Source: Mucilaginibacter rubeus (GTDB lineage: Bacteria; Bacteroidota; Bacteroidia; Sphingobacteriales; Sphingobacteriaceae). From it: a stretch of DNA of 64,000 nt. The translations under genes were made by a program, and so were the position numbers. The stretch is taken from the NCBI RefSeq assembly GCF_003286415.2, contig NZ_CP043450.1, positions 248,001 to 312,000 of the forward strand, given 5' to 3'. The notes beneath the pieces were generated by a model that saw only the letters and a program-made list of their open reading frames with translations, was not told the DNA's origin and made no database searches. Positions 60,202-64,000 of this stretch are shown here, piece after piece. Positions within the stretch are counted from its first letter, which is position 1, and every line of letters begins with the position of its first letter.

Positions 60202-62124
60202 ATGATTGCTATAAATAACCTTACGTTCGAGATTGGTGCGCGGGCCTTATATGATGAAGCCAACTGGCATATTAAACCCGGTGAAAAAATTGGTTTAATT
60301 GGTGCCAACGGTACTGGTAAAACCACCCTTTTAAAAATTATTGTAGGCGATTACAAGCCTACCTCCGGAACTGTTTCAATGGCTAAGGACCTTACCATGG
60401 GTTACCTTAACCAGGATCTGCTTTCTTATTCATCTGATAAAAATATTGTGCACGTGGCTATGGAAGCTTTTGAGCGCCAGAACCAACTGCACGATGAGAT
60501 AGAGAACTTGCTTAAAAAGCTGGAAACGGACTATAGCGAAGAACTGTTAAATAAACTAAGCGACAAGCAGCACGAGTTTGAATTGCTTGACGGCTACAAT
60601 ATCGAATACAAAGCCCACGAAATTTTGGCGGGTTTAGGTTTCAGCGATGAGGATTGCAAACGTAAGCTGAGCACTTTTTCGGGCGGTTGGCGTATGCGTG
60701 TAATGCTGGCCAAGATCCTGTTACAGGCACCCGATATCCTGCTGCTGGATGAGCCTACCAACCACCTCGATTTACCATCTATTCAATGGTTGGAAGATTA
60801 TCTGAAAGCTTTTACAGGTGCTATCATCATCGTATCGCACGATAGATGGTTCCTGGATAAGGTGATCAACCGCACCGTTGAATCGCGTAAAGGTAAACTG
60901 ACCGTTTACGCGGGCAACTATACTTTCTATCTTGAAGAAAAAGCATTGCGCGAAGAAATTCAGCGTGGTGAGTTTAAAAATCAGCAATCAAAAATTAAAC
61001 AGGAAGAGCGTTTGATCGAGCGTTTCCGCGCCAAGGCTTCTAAAGCTAAAATGGCGCAGTCCCGCATTAAAATGCTGGATAAAATGGAACGTATTGATGA
61101 TGTTGACGATGATAACCCATCGGTTAACTTCGCTTTCCGTTTCTCCAAGCAATCGGGCAGGCATGTGGTAACCTTAGAGGATATAGTCAAAAAATATCCT
61201 GCAATTGATATTTTAAATGGCGGCGAGGCTGTAATTGAAAAAGGCGATAAAATTGCGCTGATAGGTGCCAACGGTAAAGGTAAATCAACCCTGTTGCGTA
61301 TCATCGCTTCGGCCGATAAGGATTATACAGGTACCATGACTACAGGCCATAACGTAACCACAACGTTTTTTGCCCAGCACCAGTTAGAGTCATTACACCT
61401 CGAAAACCAGATACTTCAGGAGCTACAGGCATTCGCCCCAAAACATACCGATACCGAGTTACGCACCATTTTAGGTTCGTTCCTGTTTACCGGCGATGAT
61501 GTGTTCAAGAAGATCAAAGTACTATCGGGTGGTGAAAAATCGCGTGTGGCTTTAGCTAAAGCGCTTACTGCCGATGCCAATTTTCTGGTACTGGATGAGC
61601 CTACCAACCACCTGGATATGCAATCGGTAAATATCCTGATCCAGGCGCTTGACCAATATGAAGGTACTTTCATTGTGGTATCGCACGACAGGTATTTCCT
61701 GGATAACGTAGCGAACAAGATTTGGTTTATTGAAGATCAGAAGATCAAGATCTATCCAGGTACCTATGCCGAGTTTGACGAATGGAACGCCAAACGCAAA
61801 CTGGAACCCAAAGCTGCCGCCCCCGCGCCTCAGCCTAAAAAGGAAGAGAAAAAGCCTGAGCCTGTTAAACAGCCACAAGGCGAAAACAAGCACCAGCAGC
61901 TTAAAAAACTGAACCAGGACCTGGCCAAAATGGAAGAACAGATTGCTAACCTCGAAAAAGAGGTAAAGCAGTTTGAAACCCAGCTGGCCGACGAGAAAAT
62001 ATATAGCGATAACGCCAAACTAAAACAAACCAACGCCGCCTACGCTGCTAAACAAGCCGAACTGAAACAAATTCAGGAAAAGTGGGAAGCACTGGCCGAG
62101 CAGATTTTGGAGTTGGAATCGTAG
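60202..62124 (+). CDS. ABC-F family ATPase
   Basis: A 640-residue soluble protein with two ABC domains and no membrane part. Domain 1 (about 1-250) has Walker A GANGTGKTT and the signature FSGGWRMR. Domain 2 (about 320-545) has GANGKGKST and LSGGEKSR. Both have DEPTNHLD and SHDR. An inter-domain linker (about 250-320) and a charged C-terminal coiled coil (about 560-640) complete the Uup/YdiF-like layout. Such proteins act on the ribosome in translation factors or antibiotic protection; general translation is more likely here because there is no resistance context. Confidence 0.93.
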   Translation: MIAINNLTFEIGARALYDEANWHIKPGEKIGLIGANGTGKTTLLKIIVGDYKPTSGTVSMAKDLTMGYLNQDLLSYSSDKNIVHVAMEAFERQNQLHDEIENLLKKLETDYSEELLNKLSDKQHEFELLDGYNIEYKAHEILAGLGFSDEDCKRKLSTFSGGWRMRVMLAKILLQAPDILLLDEPTNHLDLPSIQWLEDYLKAFTGAIIIVSHDRWFLDKVINRTVESRKGKLTVYAGNYTFYLEEKALREEIQRGEFKNQQSKIKQEERLIERFRAKASKAKMAQSRIKMLDKMERIDDVDDDNPSVNFAFRFSKQSGRHVVTLEDIVKKYPAIDILNGGEAVIEKGDKIALIGANGKGKSTLLRIIASADKDYTGTMTTGHNVTTTFFAQHQLESLHLENQILQELQAFAPKHTDTELRTILGSFLFTGDDVFKKIKVLSGGEKSRVALAKALTADANFLVLDEPTNHLDMQSVNILIQALDQYEGTFIVVSHDRYFLDNVANKIWFIEDQKIKIYPGTYAEFDEWNAKRKLEPKAAAPAPQPKKEEKKPEPVKQPQGENKHQQLKKLNQDLAKMEEQIANLEKEVKQFETQLADEKIYSDNAKLKQTNAAYAAKQAELKQIQEKWEALAEQILELES

Positions 62125-62165
62125 GCGCAAAAGCATGTAATTGCGAGCGATCTTGTAACTTCCCC

Positions 62166-62257
62166 GTCATTGCGAGGCACGAAGCAATCCCCAATTAGCA
62201 GAGTAACTGTACAAGTTTCTCTGTATAGTTCGCGATTGCTTCGTTCCTCGCAATGAC
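62166..62257. repeat. GTCATTGCGAG palindromic repeat, copy G
   Basis: Ends GTCATTGCGAGGCACGAAGC and CCTCGCAATGAC; the interior has diverged (CCCAATTAGCAGAG, then CTCTGTATAGTTCGCG). Confidence 0.85.
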
Positions 62258-62296
62258 GTTTGTTTCATAGTGTTTAAATGAAATTAACAGGTTTAT

Positions 62297-63547
62297 ATGA
62301 AAAAGCTTTACATCGTTCTGTTCATCATCCTGTCACTAAAAACCTTCGCGCAATCCTCTTATAACAACAACGTTTACTCATCAGCCATAAAAAGCGTTGA
62401 GTTTTATAATACAGCTAAGCAGGGTTCTTTCCCGGTGATCAATTTAGGATCGGACGAAAAAGTGCTGCTGACCTTTGATGACTTGCGCGGCGGTAGCCGT
62501 AATTACTATTATACCATTGAGCATTGTGATGCCAACTGGAACTCATCAAATCTTTCATCTGCCGAATATCTGCAAAGCTTTACCGACGATAGGTTGTACA
62601 ATTACAACTATTCAACCGGTACCATGCAGAAGTATACGCACTACGAAATCTCGCTTCCCAACAATAATATCGCCCCTAAAATATCGGGTAATTATGTGCT
62701 GAAAGTTTATGAAGATGGCGATCAAAACAAAATGGTGCTTACCCGTAGGTTGTATGTACTGGGCAAACGGGTTTCAATAGCTGCCGATCTGGTACCTTCG
62801 GCTAATAATGTAACCCGGCAAACCAATCAAAAGGTCAATTTTACAGTGGACTATTCGGGCCTTGTGGTACAAAACCCCGCTTATGCCCTGCGCACGTTCA
62901 TCATGCAAAATGCCCGTACCGAAACGGCAGTACTTAACGGGCAGCCTACGTATATCCGCGGCACGCAGTTGATTTATAACGATGTAGCTATTAACGATTT
63001 CCCAGGCCGAAACGAGTTTAGGCTGTTTGATACACGCACATTAAAGCTCAACTCGCAAAGGGTAGCCAAGATTTATAAAGACTCAACAAACGTAGTGGTA
63101 CTGCTTGGCGATCCGGTTCGCGATCAGCCTAATTATGTTTTTCAGTACGATAACGACGGTAAATTTTACATACTGAACAACGATGGCACAACCCCGGCCA
63201 CCGACGCTGATTACGCGCATGTATACTTCACGTTATCAACCAACAAGGATGCCAAAGACGGCGCTCCTTATGTAGTAGGACAGTTTAATAACTATCGCCT
63301 GGAAGAAAGCAACAAACTGCACCCACTTGATAACGGCAGGTATACCGTAAACATGCTGTTAAAACAAGGCGTATATGATTATGAATACGTTTGGTTAGAT
63401 GCCAAAACCGGCAAAGCAGACGATGTACCTTTTGAGGGCAGCCATTTTGAAACCGAGAACGAGTACCAGATGTTGACCTACTATCGTCCGCCCGGTGCAA
63501 GGTGGGATGAACTGGTAGGTTTCAGAGAGTTGGTGACAAAGAGGTAG
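62297..63547 (+). CDS. Type IX secretion system plug protein (DUF5103)
   Basis: A 416-residue exported protein (signal peptide ending TFAQS). It matches the DUF5103/PF17116 family. Members include the plug protein that closes the SprA translocon of the type IX secretion system. Visible signatures: NLGSDEKVLLTFDDLRGGSRNYYYTIEHCDA (parted here as VLLTFDDL and YYYTIEHCDANW), then DDRLYNYNYS and the C-terminal YQMLTYYRPPGARWDELVG. No other T9SS gene is nearby. The family is clear; a direct role in T9SS is inferred. Confidence 0.85.
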   Translation: MKKLYIVLFIILSLKTFAQSSYNNNVYSSAIKSVEFYNTAKQGSFPVINLGSDEKVLLTFDDLRGGSRNYYYTIEHCDANWNSSNLSSAEYLQSFTDDRLYNYNYSTGTMQKYTHYEISLPNNNIAPKISGNYVLKVYEDGDQNKMVLTRRLYVLGKRVSIAADLVPSANNVTRQTNQKVNFTVDYSGLVVQNPAYALRTFIMQNARTETAVLNGQPTYIRGTQLIYNDVAINDFPGRNEFRLFDTRTLKLNSQRVAKIYKDSTNVVVLLGDPVRDQPNYVFQYDNDGKFYILNNDGTTPATDADYAHVYFTLSTNKDAKDGAPYVVGQFNNYRLEESNKLHPLDNGRYTVNMLLKQGVYDYEYVWLDAKTGKADDVPFEGSHFETENEYQMLTYYRPPGARWDELVGFRELVTKR

Positions 63548-63577
63548 AGCCCGACCTAAACCCAATTAATAATTTTT

Positions 63578-63711
63578 GTCATTTCGATAGAGCAGAGGGT
63601 TGGCATGTGCGATGGGGCGAAAGAGAAATCTAATACGCCTTGTAAAGCAATATAGCATTCGTAAAAGCTTGTCGTATAAGATTTCTCGCTCGTTCCTCGC
63701 ATCGAAATGAC
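63578..63711. repeat. GTCATTTCGAT palindromic repeat
   Basis: Ends GTCATTTCGAT and ATCGAAATGAC; inner GAGAAATCT / AGATTTCTC. A different family from the GTCATTGCGAG type, though of similar design. Confidence 0.85.
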
Positions 63712-63731
63712 ACTTTTTACAGCCAGGTTCC

Positions 63732-63740
63732 TATCTTTGC
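63732..63740 (+). promoter_or_regulatory. -7 box of the thioesterase gene
   Basis: TATCTTTGC, 16 nt before the ATG at 63757; predicted leader about 12 nt. Confidence 0.55.
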
Positions 63741-63756
63741 CCCAAATCTGACTGAC

Positions 63757-64000
63757 ATGACCACAAAATCGCCGCAGGACTCATACACCATCATGAACGA
63801 GTTGGTATTACCCAACGATACCAATACATTGAATAACCTGATGGGCGGTCGCCTGTTGCATTGGATGGATATTGCTGCCGCTATTTGCGCGCAGAAACAT
63901 TGCAATCGTATTGTGGTAACCGCTTCGGTAGATAACGTATCATTTAAAGCCCCTATTAAGCTGGGCGATGTGGTAAGCATTGAGGCTAAGGTTACCCGGG
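63757..64000 (+). CDS. Acyl-CoA thioesterase (hotdog fold), N-terminal part
   Basis: 81 codons lie in the window; the gene runs off the right edge. The sequence NELVLPNDTNTLNNLMGGRLLHWMDIAA (in parts LVLPNDTN, GGRLLHWMD) and VTASVDNVSFKAPIKLGDVV is the standard start of the YciA/acyl-CoA hydrolase type, with the catalytic Asn/Asp region in NLMGG...MD. It hydrolyses acyl-CoA esters; chain-length preference is unknown. Confidence 0.9.
   Translation, partial: MTTKSPQDSYTIMNELVLPNDTNTLNNLMGGRLLHWMDIAAAICAQKHCNRIVVTASVDNVSFKAPIKLGDVVSIEAKVTR

Noticed and set aside
61552..61893. 113-codon ORF antisense to the ABC-F gene
   Set aside because: It is a shadow of the strongly coding plus strand with no start signals or family similarity.

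Overview
The window looks like chromosomal DNA of a Bacteroidota member of the Sphingobacteriaceae, closest in style to Mucilaginibacter or Pedobacter. This rests on several things: the Bacteroidota promoter (TTG, about 20 bp, TAnnTTTG) in front of many genes; a SusC/SusD pair; a type IX secretion plug protein; a TamL-type outer membrane assembly lipoprotein; GH3-family and BT_3928-family proteins; and intergenic palindromic repeats typical of these genomes. The species is inferred from family resemblance only.

Layout. 1-9.4 kb: start of a secreted protein, gcvP, a small monooxygenase-fold protein, a CheY-like regulator, an MBL hydrolase, recJ, lptB and a GH3 protein. 9.6-16.5 kb: folP, a DUF1599 protein, a DoxX/BT_3928 protein, an ABC permease, aroK, a PyrR-like phosphoribosyltransferase, a small unknown and rlmD. 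16.8-22.1 kb: a 36-codon ORF, creD behind a duplicated palindrome, then pheS-lipoprotein-tetR and kbl. 22.2-36 kb: a DUF5686 protein, trhO and a polysaccharide-utilisation-like locus (membrane-bound HTH sensor, SusC, SusD, PF10091/GH144-like hydrolase, esterase). 36-40 kb: a GIY-YIG nuclease gene inside a split repeat, a disordered repeat protein, DUF2442, YebC and threonine dehydrogenase. 40.5-50.2 kb: asd, twin secreted paralogues, LysR, DUF998, small lipoproteins, purU, a TPR histidine kinase and an EEP hydrolase. 50.2-64 kb: GH30, pyrD, tRNA-Cys with a small basic protein, a TrmH-type methyltransferase overlapping tamL, tspO, a cupin, an SGNH hydrolase, an ABC-F protein, the T9SS plug protein and the start of an acyl-CoA thioesterase.

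Functional links. Most genes are housekeeping. tdh and kbl together convert threonine to glycine and acetyl-CoA, gcvP starts glycine cleavage, and purU and folP also belong to folate metabolism, so one-carbon metabolism is well represented although the genes are scattered. lptB, tamL and the plug protein serve the outer membrane. The SusC/SusD locus is the only clear accessory nutrient system.

The most unusual material lies between genes. At least ten families of inverted repeats occupy the gaps. One repeat is split by a GIY-YIG nuclease gene. Two copies of another family differ by pair-preserving substitutions. A shared palindromic operator overlaps the -33 region of creD and of a DUF998 gene. 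Four genes (rlmD, lysR, pyrD, the ABC-F gene) have the -7 box so close to the start codon that their mRNAs are predicted to be leaderless. Among proteins, a 383-residue protein carrying seven GFKPRF-type motifs is the least explained.
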